From Pseudevernia furfuracea (taxonomy: Eukaryota; Ascomycota; Lecanoromycetes; Lecanorales; Parmeliaceae), in the NCBI GenBank assembly GCA_022315425.1, contig JAIUPT010000021.1:868001-932000 (forward strand): DNA of 64,000 bases, given 5' to 3'. Below the pieces are notes generated by a model that worked only from the letters and a program-made list of their open reading frames with translations, searched no databases and was not told the origin of the DNA. A program made the translations under genes and the position numbers. Below, piece after piece: positions 53,446 through 64,000 of this stretch. Numbering within the stretch: the stretch's first letter is position 1; every line of letters starts with the position of its first letter.

Positions 53446-56400
53446 CTAACCCTCGGCATCAACGTCTCCCCCCCCATTATCATCGCCTGCCGCTAGTCCC
53501 TCATCCATCACTCCTCCCGCGGCATCCTGAACGCCCCCCTTCTCTCCCCAGCTCCTGACCCTCCAGCCATTCGCTTCCCTCGAGTCTTTCACATACTCCA
53601 CAGTTGGGAAATAATGCTCGTTCTTCTTCATCGTAGCCACCCATGGTACATTATCGAAAGTACATACCCTGAGGCGGAAATACGTGTTGTCTGGTATTTT
53701 ATTCACAGCATCGAGGAATTGGGTGAGCGTCGGGGTAGGAATATCGTTGACGGCGGTGATGAAGTTTGTAGGCGCCAGGCCATATTGGTAGGATGGCGAG
53801 CCACGAGTGCGGGCCGAGACGTAGACTTCGCTATGAAGCTTGCTGATCTGCTGCCTAACAGCGTGATGGGGGCGATGCAGTACGGCGCCGCAGAATATGA
53901 TGGCTCGGTCAGTCTCGAGGTCTTCAGTAGGTATGGTCGGGACCTTAAGAGTCATCTCTTGGCCGCCACGCACTATCAGTGCGTCGAGGTATTCATTGTC
54001 GTACATTATATCGAGCTCGGAGACTCGCGTTATTAATTTACTATTAAGTGTGAGTATGATATCGCCCTCCTGGAGAGACTGAGAGTCGTGGCCTGATGAG
54101 GGTGCGCAATCGATTTTGCGGACCATGAAGAGTTGGTGACGTGAGGAATTGGCCTCGGCAACTTTGGTGATCCAAGACTCTGAGACACCCATGATGCGGA
54201 CTTGTGACATGGAGATGGTATTGGTTTCAACGTTGAGAATGCGAAGGTTCGGGGTGATGTCTTTTTGTATTTGGTCCGTGACAGGAAGGAGTGTTGGAGT
54301 AGCGAGGCCTAAGTGGTATTCGACGTCCTTGGAGGTGTGTGCGGTACGCTCGCCGAGATAGCTGAGCCAAAGAGCTTCCACGACGCCATCTTCAGCTACA
54401 AGGACACCACTCGCGCATTGGCCGCTAAGACTAGTATCGACTGTAATGGCATCAAGATTGATAGCACGATAGCGAGGTGCAGTGAGATTAGACGGTATTG
54501 CAACAGTAGTAATGTCCGTTACGGTCGTAGGAGTCATCGCTACCCGCAGATTCTGGTTCCAGCCAAAGAAGATTGTGGAAGCACCCTGCTTGATGGGTTC
54601 GGTAGCGAGCTTCGCGCTCTTGACCGGAGCATCCACTAATGACGGATCGTATTGTATGATAGCGTAGTTGGCCAAAGGATGCAAAAAGCGGACCTTGGCA
54701 TCCACAATGATGGAATCAGCCACTGTAAGGGACAGATCGCACAGGTCGTAGGGGACAATAGCCCTTGACACCACGACCAGGCCTTTCTCAGCATTAATCA
54801 CCACTCCGAAGCCGATCTTGCGTGTTCTTGGGAATCCATCGAGTTTCAGTGGCATTGTGCAGGAGACTCGGACAAAGCTCCTGATGATATCTGCCGCTGC
54901 TGGGTGCCCAACGGAATCCAGGGTAACAAAATCTGCCTTTCGTCGCTGCGGAGGCGCTGCTGGTACTGGTTCTCCCAGATCGCTAAAGTCCCAGATTCCG
55001 GTATTGTCGTTGCGAACTGCCATCCTCATCTTGCTCGCCCAATGCCGGTCTATGAAGATGATACTAGTATTTAGGGTATGAAGATCGCTTAGATGCTTGT
55101 AGGTGACGACCACGCGTGCTCTGTCGGGAATATCTTTCATTACATCGATAAACGCCTTCAGGTCCGGGGTCTTCTTCTGATCAACCGATTCGATGATCCA
55201 ACCTGATTCTGTGCTGTCAAACCTAAAGGACCCAGCAGCTTCGCAGACGTATACTCCTTTTACAGGAATGGCGTACAGGCGGGCTTGCTGGTAGGACAGA
55301 TCGTGAAAGGAGGCTCCGGCAACGGTTACGAATCTGTCTGGTGTGATGGCATGCAAGTCTCCCACTTCTAGCTCAACTTCAACATCTAGACCACCTCTTT
55401 GAACCAGAATGATGACCTTCTTGCCAACGCTTGAATCTAGTATGTCGTCCAGTCGAACAAATTGCGTAAGGATTTCGCCATTGACCTTGATGAGTACATC
55501 ACCCTCCTCAAGCTGCTTGTCCGCTGGGCCTTGGGGGAGGACGATCTCTGCAACTAGCAAGCCAGTCTCTTTGGGAAATCCTTTCCTTATAGCAGCTTCA
55601 TGCTCTGCTGTAAGACCTAACCTCCGACACTCATCAAAAGGCTTGATAATCCACTGAGTCTGTATCGTCCCTCGCGCTATAGGTAGCCCTCTACGTATAC
55701 ACTCTAACGCTCTTGAAGGTCGATCCAGAGGCAGGAAGTAATCTGTCGAGGCGCCATCAGATCTTCCTCCAGCTTGTAATGCAACAGCATATCCATCCAC
55801 GTTGACGACGGGGCTTCCAGAACTTCCTCCACTAGCCGCGGCAGCAGCTTGGATATAGTTAGTATTGAAGTCACTATATCCCTCACCGTACTCCGGCGCA
55901 TTTCTGTCCAGCCTGCTGATGACGCCGGACAGGATACTGAGCTTTTCGCCTGCATCGTTGCCGACCACCCTTATCTCGGATCCGACTTTTGCAAGGTCTG
56001 GACGTAGGACTAGCTCTGACAGGGGCATATATTTGATTTTGTTTGGGTCGAAGCGGAGGATACCAAAATCGTGGACAGGGTCACGGTACACGGGGTAGAC
56101 ATCGCACTTCATCATTAGCGCAACTTCAAGCAATGTTCATCGAGTTTCCAACATACTTCTTCATGATTGTCAAAGATACAATAACCCCAGAAGGGCCCAG
56201 ATCCAACCACATGACGATTCGTCAAGATGTACCCTTTCGCAGCATCTACGACAAAGCCCGTAGCTTCACTAGCTAGCGCCGAGCTCGTGTCAAACGAGCA
56301 AGTCTGGCAGAAATGTATAGAGACAACATTCTTGACGACCGCCTCGATCGTAGCCTGCCATTCTGCGGTATCCGCCGTCGCTGTCACAGGCTCCACTGTG

Positions 56401-56558
56401 CCATCAGCGATACTGTCACCGTACATGTAGGGGCTGTTTGGCGAGCCGTTCGTATTCAACATTTCCGAGGATTCAGGCCTAAAGAGTTTCGTCGGTCGAT
56501 CGTGTATGGTGTTCGGGCTCCCTTTGCGTTTTGGTCGGACGTGGCCGTTGATTTCCAT
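53446..56558 (-). CDS. NMA111: Nma111 HtrA-like serine protease with PDZ domains
   Basis: Nuclear HtrA-family protease linked in yeast to apoptosis-like death and heat tolerance. Exons on the minus strand 56558-56157 and 56106-53446; the 50-nt intron removes cleanly to give NHEECDVYPVYRDP, exactly the family reading. Total 1020 residues, the usual length. A basic N-terminus (RPKRKGSP) fits nuclear import. The trypsin-like triad is His116 in LTNRHVVG, Asp147 in VHDFG and Ser230 in GGSSGSP. PDZ domains follow (ETGLLVAEIVLPQGPADKQL). The second half repeats a degenerate protease-PDZ unit without catalytic residues, starting near FGVVINAEKGLVVVSRAIVP, as is normal in Nma111. The C-terminus is acidic and Gly-rich. 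It shares a divergent upstream region with the FSH hydrolase gene. Confidence 0.95.
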
Positions 56559-57420
56559 GCTTGCGGAAGCTGAGACAAATCTGCATATGATTCGCGGGAA
56601 CCTCGGTAGACTCGCGTGGCGGCTTCTGGAATGGGTCAAAGCTGAAGCGATTTGGAAGGGGCGATGGAGGGTTGGTGTGATCCGTATAGGTAAGCAAGGC
56701 AACAATGTGAATGCTATAGAATTGATGCTAATTATGCCCCCAATACGGGCGACCTCATGCATTCAGCTTGCCTCTAGATAATTTCAGAGATGGGCAGCAT
56801 TGCCCTGACTTTACTCATCTATGCTGCTGGCCTGCAACTCGGAGACTCCTTTGCAAAATTGGCAAATTAAGATTCGTCTGCCGGCGCGTATCGACTATCG
56901 AGTCTACATGATGCGGCACGGGCCATATACTAACCTTCTTCTGAGCTAGTGTCTCTCGGTGCTTACCTATCTCGCTGAATCGCTGACCGACGAGAGTTTA
57001 TCGCAATGATCATCATTCGAAGTTGGAAAACACTTCGAAATCAACCCTTTTCTCTTTCTTCTTCAAGCTAACCTTCTCCAGATTATCTGTGTCTATTGCA
57101 AACGAAATACTCCTGTTAGGTAACATAAGTCTGCGTCTTCCGTGTCGAGACGGGCCATTCTCGTGCATCCTCTATTAAACTTTCGTGCATCCTCCATGAA
57201 CGGACAGACGGGTCTTCTCCATCTTTGATTTTACATCTTAGGCGCAAGGTCCTCATCATATCACAAGACTATTAGCAGTCAGCATCGTCATCCTTGTCTT
57301 CGGTGGCCACTATTCACCTTCAGCCATTGCGTGGTCGGATAGATATCCTAGCCGTTCTCTAGACGACTCAGAAGGCTCTTCCTCCTAGGGAAAATCATAC
57401 CACAGAGGCCAGTTATCGAG
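56559..57420. promoter_or_regulatory. Divergent promoter region: NMA111 (-) and FSH hydrolase (+)
   Basis: About 0.86 kb between diverging start codons. The NMA111 frame is open for about 200 bases upstream, without family-like sequence. The region before 57421 contains CTTCTTC/TTTCTT pyrimidine stretches at about 57045-57065. No known element is called. Confidence 0.45.
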
Positions 57421-58224
57421 ATGGTCGAGTCAAATGACCACCTCCCCCGTCTGCTTTGCCTTCACGGTGGGGGTACGTCAGCCTTGATATTCAAGATCCA
57501 AACGCGCCGTCTCCAATGGGCTCTCCGTTCCAGTTTCAAATTCGTCTTTACCGACGGCCCTTTCCCAAGTGGTGCCGGTCCTGGCGTTCTACCCGCCTTC
57601 GCAGACTGCGAACCCTACTTCCGCTGGTTAGTCCCTGAAAGCCAGACCCCGGAACAGGACCAGAGACGCGTGAGGCAAGTGCTGAGGAAGGTGATGAAGG
57701 ATGACGGCGGCGAGTTCGTAGGGCTTTTAGGCTTTTCGCAGGGCGCCAGGTTGACGGCAGGGCTGCTAGCTGATCAGCAGGAGGGAAATGCCGCGGAAGG
57801 GATGCCAAATTGGAAATTCGGGGTTATGCTGTGTGGGTCATTTCCGCCGTTGAGTCTATCGTTAGCCAGGGCGCCTTCAACGAAACCTAGTCAGGGAGTT
57901 GACGAGTATGGCGAGACGAGGGAGCCGGATGAGGATGAGATTATTCGTGTCCCTAGTGTGCTTGTGAGAGGCACATTGGATCAGCATTGTGAGAGAGGCA
58001 GACGATTGACAAAATACTTCGACCAGGAGACCGCGATCTCCTTGGTGTTCAAAATGGGACATCATTTGCCTGGCGCAGCCGGAGATACGACTAGTGATAA
58101 AGGGGATACGCAGAGGATTGTCGATGCCATATTGAAGGTCTATGCGGACAACTTGCCTTATGAGGAGTTGAAGGCACCGAAGGCGACAGCGATAGAGAGT
58201 GTGATCGGACCGCTGACTCTTTGA
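57421..58224 (+). CDS. FSH1: FSH-type serine hydrolase (alpha/beta hydrolase)
   Basis: Single-exon 267-residue alpha/beta hydrolase of the FSH (family of serine hydrolases, OVCA2-like) group; probably an esterase or thioesterase. LPRLLCLHGGGTSALIFKIQ contains the oxyanion-hole HGGG. DGPFPSGAGPGV is typical of the family. The nucleophile is Ser in GLLGFSQGARL (GxSxG). The acid is Asp in VLVRGTLDQHCERG, and the base is His in KMGHHLPGAAG. Some FSH genes sit in polyketide clusters, but no such genes are near. The exact yeast paralogue (Fsh1, 2 or 3) cannot be decided. Confidence 0.88.
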   Translation: MVESNDHLPRLLCLHGGGTSALIFKIQTRRLQWALRSSFKFVFTDGPFPSGAGPGVLPAFADCEPYFRWLVPESQTPEQDQRRVRQVLRKVMKDDGGEFVGLLGFSQGARLTAGLLADQQEGNAAEGMPNWKFGVMLCGSFPPLSLSLARAPSTKPSQGVDEYGETREPDEDEIIRVPSVLVRGTLDQHCERGRRLTKYFDQETAISLVFKMGHHLPGAAGDTTSDKGDTQRIVDAILKVYADNLPYEELKAPKATAIESVIGPLTL

Positions 58225-58970
58225 GGAGCATGCCATCTTCAGGCGCTGGATAGAGCCCGGTGGGGCACAGCACGTGGTCATTTAGCACCTAGCGTTGTCT
58301 ATTCCCTCTACATGTTTATAGAAGATAGAACGTCCTGTCCAATGGATTTCAGATTTTTATCAAATTCCCTGAGCCAATCGTCATTGTTTAATTCAATACA
58401 ATAGGAGTGTCTACATTGTCTACGGCAACGCCAGTGTGCTCGTCATATTGCAAGACCCGTGAGACGATGTTGATAGATACTTTGGAGTCTGAAAGTGTAT
58501 TTTCGCAGTGTACTCCAAACCCGAAGCGTAACAATTGGGCTTCAATGCCAATCTTGCATCTTTAGTGCTCGAGGCTCTCTCAAGCAAAACTTCTTGGCCG
58601 CACGAGTAGAGACAAGCGCAGTTGAATGAATATAGACCCACACTTTGTTGGACACTGGTGGCGGTAGACCGTCAAAAAAGGCTTCTGTATGCTTGCAAGA
58701 TAGGCACACTGATGAACTGTCTTCTTCTTGTGGGAGGCAGTACAGACATAAAGTATCTCAACTTGAATACAGTCTCGGTAATATCATAACAATCTGGAAG
58801 TAGAAAGGCCGCCGTTGCCGCTCAGTCGAAAACTCCTCCCACGATCAACAATGGCATAAAATTCTATTATGCGCCAACTAATGCAGATTCGCGCATATAT
58901 CTTCTAACCTGACTAGCTTCAGCATATTCCCGTGCATTTCCGTTCATTTGCTTCAATTTTGCCTGCAGCA
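58225..58970. other. Convergent intergenic region
   Basis: About 0.75 kb between the 3' ends of the hydrolase gene (+) and the cytochrome b561 gene (-). Only shadow frames. No feature recognised. Confidence 0.5.
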
Positions 58971-59872
58971 CTAAAATCCTAACTTCTGCTTTTTAATTCT
59001 CGGCAGCAAGCCAATTAGCGTGAGAACGGCAGCCACGATGACAGCCCATAGCTTGATGTGCAGGGTCCCTGTATTGAAACCAGTCTGCGTGGCCGCGGCG
59101 ACTGTTGCGAAGCTAAGTATGAGCAGCAAGTATCCACTCATGCGGTGATATTTGTAGATGGCCTTTGCATTATCCACACTTCCATAGATGCTTGGGGTGT
59201 AATATTGCGTTATTCCCACAATGGCCTGAACAGCGAAGAGGATGTATGTGATGAGTCCAAGAATGCCGTGCGGGGAGGTGAAGTGGGCGCCGGCGTGGGC
59301 GAATTTATTGTACTCGATTATTATGAAACCGGCAAGGAGGGATAGAACGGCGGTGCCATTTATGGCGGCGTGTATGTTAGTGCCAAGGTGTTTTTGCTTA
59401 GGGGCATGCGTTGGTTGGAGGATTAGGATGGCTTGCGTAGTCAGGAGCAGACCGGCGGAGTTAAGTAGCTGTAGAGTAGCCTTTAATGAGAATCTTCGGA
59501 CCTGATATAGGAGGGAAGACGTACGGGATGGGCGGAGAAGAGAGAGAGAGGCGCAATAAAGACGGAGGCCCAGATGGTGGCTGTAAGCTGGGACCTTATC
59601 AGTAGGTTCGGTGGTTTAGGGGGGGATGTAGCCAACGCACGATCCAGATGCCTGCTTGGGCGATTATAGCGGTGCCTGGAGCGGTGAAGGTCAATATTTG
59701 TTGTTTGGTCTGAATGAGAAGGAAGAGTAGATGATGTACCGAGGACAAAGTTGAATTGTATGCCCTTTCCATCTTGCTGTGAGGCATCGCCTGCTCGGCC
59801 GAGGAGGGGCTCGTCTTCTCCTCCACCTTGGGTTGCAGGGTTCTCTTGTGGGATGCCTGTTGCTGAGGCCAT
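58971..59872 (-). CDS. Cytochrome b561 family membrane electron carrier
   Basis: Six-span transmembrane protein moving electrons from cytosolic ascorbate or another donor across a membrane, possibly as a ferric reductase. Exons on the minus strand: 59872-59740, 59675-59641, 59587-59525, 59468-58971, giving 242 residues. Joins give VLGTAIIAQAGIWILTATIW, then SAHPLLNSAGLLLTTQ. A polar acidic N-terminus (EDEPLLGRAG) precedes span 1; its dileucine-type ExxxLL motif could direct it to the vacuole. Four histidines suited to two haems are in SAHP, KHLGTNIHAAIN, SPHGILG and KYHRMSGY. The C-terminus is basic (LPRIKKQKLGF). Exon 2 is only 35 nt and exon 3 63 nt. The class is sure; location and donor are inference. 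Confidence 0.87.
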
Positions 59873-60660
59873 AGTGGGTGATGGAGGGTCGAGGGTTGTA
59901 GTAGATGTGAAAGAGCAAGAGGGTGGTCTGGATTATAAATACTCGTACCTAGTGACGGTTTTGCGGGGTTATGTGCAGGTGGGTATGGCGCGAAGTATGG
60001 TGCATACTCGGGAATCAGACTACTGCAAGATGCCCTTACGATTGCGTTTCCCCATGAATAACTTGACCAATCATATTTCAATCTTTGGTGCTTACCCGTT
60101 TTCGCATGCTAGAGCTCCTACCATAGGGTAAGGTAAATTTCTAACCTCATTGTTTTCATTTGGTGATCTACGAGTTTGTCCGTCTGTCAAAACCCTAATC
60201 CTCTCAAACTCACGTTAGATTTGGGTATCAGCCCAAAGGAACAGGCCCATTGAACATCCAAAGAGCATTCAAACATAGAGCATCTGGTTTGAAGCAGGGA
60301 AGCCAGGAAAAGCCAGCCTTTTGTAACTATTTCTATTTCATGGCTATGTCTATTTCCGAAAAGCATTGACCTGGTGTACCTTACTCTTCTAGATGCAAAT
60401 CCATGTTCCAGCTGCAAAGGCAGCATGTCGTGAGTCGACAGGTTTCGGTGAGGCACGTTCTGGAACACGGAAGGGCATGTATCATTGACCTTCCCGCCAA
60501 AGTAGACGCGGCTTTTTGACCTTCATCGGAAATTAGAGCTTGATGAGCTCATGGGGCGTTGTGGCGTCCATATCCATCACTGGATTGCTACCTGGGACAG
60601 AGCGTATGTATGATGGTTCATCTCCTGGCCTCTTTGGGTGTATTTTATAAACGGACTGCT
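59873..60660. other. Intergenic: cytochrome b561 promoter and Mo25 3' region
   Basis: About 0.8 kb between two minus-strand genes; short frames at 59751-60468 have no domain. No feature recognised. Confidence 0.5.
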
Positions 60661-61980
60661 TCAAGCGGGCGGAGACAAGGTCTCTATTTGACGTATCAGA
60701 AAGCTTTTCTCATCCGTGAACTGCTCGTCTTCTGTTCGGTCCGCCAAAAAGCTAGGTAAAAACCTAAGCAGGCGATCTCGATTTTGCATTAAGATTCTCT
60801 TGACGTCGTCTGACTTATGCGGGTTCGCAACAAAGACCTCAACATTATCAGCACGACCAAAATGGCAAAGCGGTACAGATATTGCATACCTTGAATACGT
60901 GGAACCCCTCGTACTGCACCATTTTTCTTTCGTCCCGCAACAGATTCATACATAGCTTCAGGTGATCTCCTCTGTCAACGTACGCGGTCATGACATTGTA
61001 ATTCGCCCTGTCGAGGAGGATCTCTCCTAGCAACTTGATCGATTGCCTCTTCGTAACGTAGGAACTCGATTTAATCAGGATAGTATTGTATCGCTCGAAG
61101 AAGAGGTCAAAGTTGGTCATTAGGTACTGGGACACATTGGACTTGTGTTTGGTTAGGATATCCTGGGTCATAGTGCGTCAGCCATGCCATATGCCCTTGG
61201 GAGGCCAATGTGCTCACTCTGAAAGTGGTGAACGCATCTGCGCTGACTTCAAACGCTCCTCCATCAATCCAGTCGAAGAATCTCCAGAAAACCCCGTCGC
61301 CTGACTGAGGTTTGTCCACGTAGGCGATGTCATCGATCTTCGTATCAAACTGGTTCTCTAGGGATTGGTCGTACAATATAATACCAACAATGAGCTCGTT
61401 CTTCAGGACTTCCCTTAGCACTGCTCCACATGGCATTGCACTTTCCTTATTATTATAACCCCGGCATAGCTCAACGACCACCTCAGGTCTGTCGTTGATT
61501 ACATAGGACATGGCGGGCGAATCCTGAGCCGTGCTACCAGAGGGTCTGAAGCGTAGGACGTATGAGAAGATAGCCTGGGAGTCCTTACGAGACTCGAAGG
61601 AGAGAAGATGGATGCTTTTGGCGAGGACATAAAGAAAGTCCTCTTGGATCATAGAGGTAATGAGCTGTAAGACCGATTCAGGGTTGCTATCGGTTTCTGC
61701 GGCAGTGGATCAGTATTGTGTACTCAGCCAGTTTAGCAGCAAGATCACTAACCTTGAGTCCCTGTTAATATGAGCTTCATTTGAGCCAGCAGCTTGGCCA
61801 CTTCTTCCTCCGTCTAGAACCTTGTGTCAGCAGGCGTGCTTTTCACGAGAAGTCACAGTTACTTACCTTCTGCAACTTTGGAGGCTGTCGTAACCTGTTC
61901 AGAAGATCCTTGGTTGGCTTGACAAGATCTGACTTTGGCTTATTGCGCCAGAAGAACGCGATTGGTGAAGACTCGAGCAT
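60661..61980 (-). CDS. HYM1: Mo25 / Hym1 (CAB39) scaffold protein
   Basis: Armadillo-like scaffold that binds germinal-centre kinases; in fungi it works in the RAM/MOR network (Cbk1/NDR kinase) for polarity and cell separation. Exons on the minus strand: 61980-61867, 61813-61753, 61696-61218, 61162-60890, 60837-60661; introns 52-56 nt. Product 367 residues. The N-terminus reads AFFWRNKPKSDLVKPTKDLL, with the family KP-D-V-K pattern. Characteristic blocks include CGAVLREVLKNELIVGIILY, FWRFFDWIDGGAFEVSADAF, and LTKHKSNVSQYLMTNFDLFF. SSSYVTKRQSIKLLGEILLD and EGFHVFKVFVANPHKSDDVK follow. The C-terminus ends IETLSPPA. The length and motifs match the family closely, so this is a secure call. Confidence 0.95.
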
Positions 61981-62373
61981 TTTGGCGGCGGTGTTTACTG
62001 TCAATAAGATAATCTTTGCTCAAGTGCATGAGACCTGAAGGCGATTTCGGATGAGTGTCAGGAGTAATAGAAGTTTTTTCTTTCTCATCAGTGTTGTTGG
62101 AAACAGTAAGATTGCTTGTGCATAGAAGAAGGAAAGGAGTAGTACAGATGCATCTGTGATTCCACAAACAAATGCGTCCAACAGGGCGGGAAGCTCCGCT
62201 CCATTCGGATATAGAGTACTCTAATTCCGAACCCACTAAAAGGAAACAAATATGAATGTTTTTGTGCTGCATTTCACACCTTCGCACAATCATCCCGCTT
62301 ATTGTTTTTGGGATGAAGCAACAGAGCGAAGGCATTTCTTGGGCATAGCTTCAGCTGAGAATGGTAAAGCATC
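61981..62373. promoter_or_regulatory. Divergent promoter: Mo25 (-) and PRMT3 (+)
   Basis: A 393-base gap between diverging start codons. It contains a GGAAACAAATATGAATG stretch and T-rich runs. No established site is called. Confidence 0.45.
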
Positions 62374-64000
62374 ATGGCAGCCAATCAAGAAGTGGCGCCC
62401 TCAGACAGCTCAGAGGAAGCCAATATCTTGGACTTGAAGGATGATGAAGGTTGGGAAGACCAGGAGCCAGATGTAGAGAAAATCGAAGTGCTTTGTTTAG
62501 GGTGCTCTCAGACATTCCCCGACGCCAAGTTTATGCTGCCGCATTGTCGAGATACCCACAATATTGATATCGTGAAAGTCCAGAAGACACTGAGTGCGTG
62601 AGAATTGTGAAAATCGATCCCACTTGAACGGTCATTTGCTGATGCTTCTTGGAATCCAGAGCTAGACTTTCTCGAAATGGTCAAGATGATCAATTATATC
62701 CGCGCCGAGGGTAGAGCTGTGGGTCGGTGGCCACCAGATCTGTCATCAAGAGATGCCTTCCAGTCCGAGCATTGGTTGATGCCTCAACTCGAGGATGATG
62801 CTCTTCTATACAGCTTGCACGACATCATAGGAGATGATCTTGAAGACGAAATGAGCGGCGTGACATTTGGAGTTGGTCAAATCGAAGTTGAACAACCACC
62901 ACAGCGGGGTTACAATCTGTCGAGGGATCCTAGACCCGATAATCCGATATACAGGATTGCAGAGATGGAACAGAGAGTGAAAAGCGCTCAGAGAGACCTT
63001 GAAAACCATAAGCAACTACTCGCGAGCGACATGCAGTTGTATGGTCGGTTGGATGATGGAGTGAATCGGGAAGAAACTATATTAGAAGCTCGCAACAGCC
63101 CTCCGGAAGTACATGCCTCCAAAACGGAGATGGAGCCTAATGGCAATACCTCAACGTTGAATGGGAATACTGATTCAAGTTACTTCGCCTCATATTCTGG
63201 CCATGGTAAATGCTTCTTTGATCTTGCAAGATGGTCAAGTGCTGAAGTAGATAGACATCCACGAAACTATGTTGAAAGACACAATTCGAACAGATGCATA
63301 CCGAGATTTCATATATGAAAACAAAGATCTTTTCAAGAACAAGACTGTACTAGATGTTGGATGCGGGACAGGCATATTGTCCATGTTTTGCGCACAGGCC
63401 GGAGCAAAAAGAGTAATAGCGGTTGATAATTCGGATATCATCAACTTTGCCCGGGAGAATGTTTATAGGAACGGCATGGGGGAGACAATCACGTCAGTCA
63501 AGTAACATATTTGGTGTGGCTATGCTGACTTACTGCAGATGTCTGCGAGGAAAGATTGAGGAAGTTGTACTACCTGTGAATACTGTTGACATCATTGTCT
63601 CTGAGTGGATGGGCTACTGTCTACTCTATGAAGCAATGCTGGACTCTGTGCTTTGGGCCCGAGATCACTACCTCGCTCATTGGGGCCTCATGGTTCCATC
63701 ACACTGCACACTCCGCATCGCGCCAATGGCCGACTCAGAATATATAGACGACCATATCCTTCACTGGAGAAATGTTTACGGATTCGATATGAGCAGCATG
63801 TGCAAAGACATCTACAAGGATGTTGTAATCAGAGAAGTTCAAGACTTTGCAGTCCCAGCAGAATCATCTCCATTTCTGCAGCTATGTTTGAGGACTACCA
63901 ATAAGGAAGAGCTCGTTTTCGCGAATAAAGCATTCTCGTGTACACTGAAAGCGGACTTGGAAGCCTTGGATGGCTTTGTTATATGGTTTGATACCTTCTT
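62374..64000 (+). CDS. RMT3: Protein arginine N-methyltransferase 3 (PRMT3 / Rmt3), 3' end outside window
   Basis: Type I arginine methyltransferase using S-adenosylmethionine; PRMT3 orthologues modify ribosomal protein uS5 (Rps2) in the cytosol. Exons 62374-62593, 62660-63205, 63255-63492 and 63539 to beyond 64000 (frame open at the edge, last residues WFDTFF). The N-terminal C2H2 zinc finger (CLGCSQTF..HCRDTH) is the feature that separates PRMT3 from PRMT1, and LDFLEMVKMINYIRAE follows. A charged linker of about 150 residues leads to DIHETMLKDTIRTDAYRDFI. SAM motif I is VLDVGCGTGILSMFC, the acidic post-I residue is in VIAVDNSD, and the double-E loop is SEWMGYCLLYEAMLDS. The intron 3 donor is GTCAGT (46 nt, the shortest in the window). 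About 80-110 C-terminal residues probably lie outside. Confidence 0.94.

Noticed and set aside
1..64000. CRISPR arrays, operons, ribosome-binding sites, intact transposons
   Set aside because: The window is spliced fungal nuclear DNA; no regularly spaced repeats, terminal inverted repeats or transposase and reverse-transcriptase motifs were seen.

Overview
The window reads as nuclear DNA of a filamentous ascomycete (Pezizomycotina). Genes are compact, on both strands and mostly unrelated. Most are split by 46-70 nt introns with GT..AG ends and CTAAC/CTGAC-like branch sites. Protein matches are to fungal families: Xbp1-type APSES factor, Nma111, Mo25/Hym1, Sli15, FSH hydrolase, fungal SigF-like NTF2 protein. 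I cannot fix the class or genus by eye. The dense spliced housekeeping genes argue against a prokaryote or organelle.

Layout. 1.1-2.5 kb: a decayed F-box gene. 3.4-5.2 kb: flavin monooxygenase (+). 5.5-6.3 kb: SigF-like NTF2 protein (-). 6.8-8.9 kb: EMP70/TM9 nonaspanin (-). 10.1-11.2 kb: NCS1 calcium sensor (-). 11.6-12.6 kb: Mediator MED4 (+). 12.7-13.7 kb: MDR oxidoreductase (-). 14.7-17.7 kb: Gyp5-like TBC RabGAP (+). 19.1-21.1 kb: MFS transporter (+). 21.5-26.8 kb: DNA topoisomerase II (+). 26.8-30.5 kb: a long gene-poor stretch with homopolymer blocks. 30.5-31.9 kb: Xbp1-like APSES repressor (+). 32.8-34.5 kb: reticulon (+). 35.2-36.6 kb: CCCH zinc-finger protein (-). 37.0-38.6 kb: acyl-CoA dehydrogenase (-). 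38.9-42.9 kb: INCENP/Sli15 (+). 43.7-45.1 kb: SS18/SSXT-like Q-rich protein (-). 46.0-47.5 kb: histidinol-phosphate aminotransferase (-). 48.3-51.6 kb: J-domain protein with a long disordered body (+). About 52.6 kb: a possible small membrane protein (+). 53.4-56.6 kb: Nma111 HtrA-like protease (-). 57.4-58.2 kb: FSH serine hydrolase (+). 59.0-59.9 kb: cytochrome b561 (-). 60.7-62.0 kb: Mo25/Hym1 (-). 62.4 kb to the window end: PRMT3 arginine methyltransferase (+, cut off).

The genes do not form a pathway. Shared themes are chromosome and cell-cycle biology (TOP2, INCENP), transcription (MED4, SSXT-like, Xbp1-like), membrane traffic (TM9, TBC, reticulon, NCS1) and core metabolism. Several neighbours share divergent promoters: NCS1/MED4, MDR/TBC, acyl-CoA dehydrogenase/INCENP, HIS5/J-protein, NMA111/FSH and Mo25/PRMT3.

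I found no convincing new multi-gene system, intact transposon, CRISPR array or tRNA. The most interesting signals are: a stop-free intron of 3n length in the SigF-like gene that would insert a basic NLS-like segment; an SSXT module split by a long low-complexity insert; RIP-like nonsense changes in the F-box relic; a Gcn4/CpcA site in front of the histidine gene; and MCB boxes in front of TOP2. Exon joints were worked out by hand from splice signals and family conservation. The first reticulon intron is unresolved.
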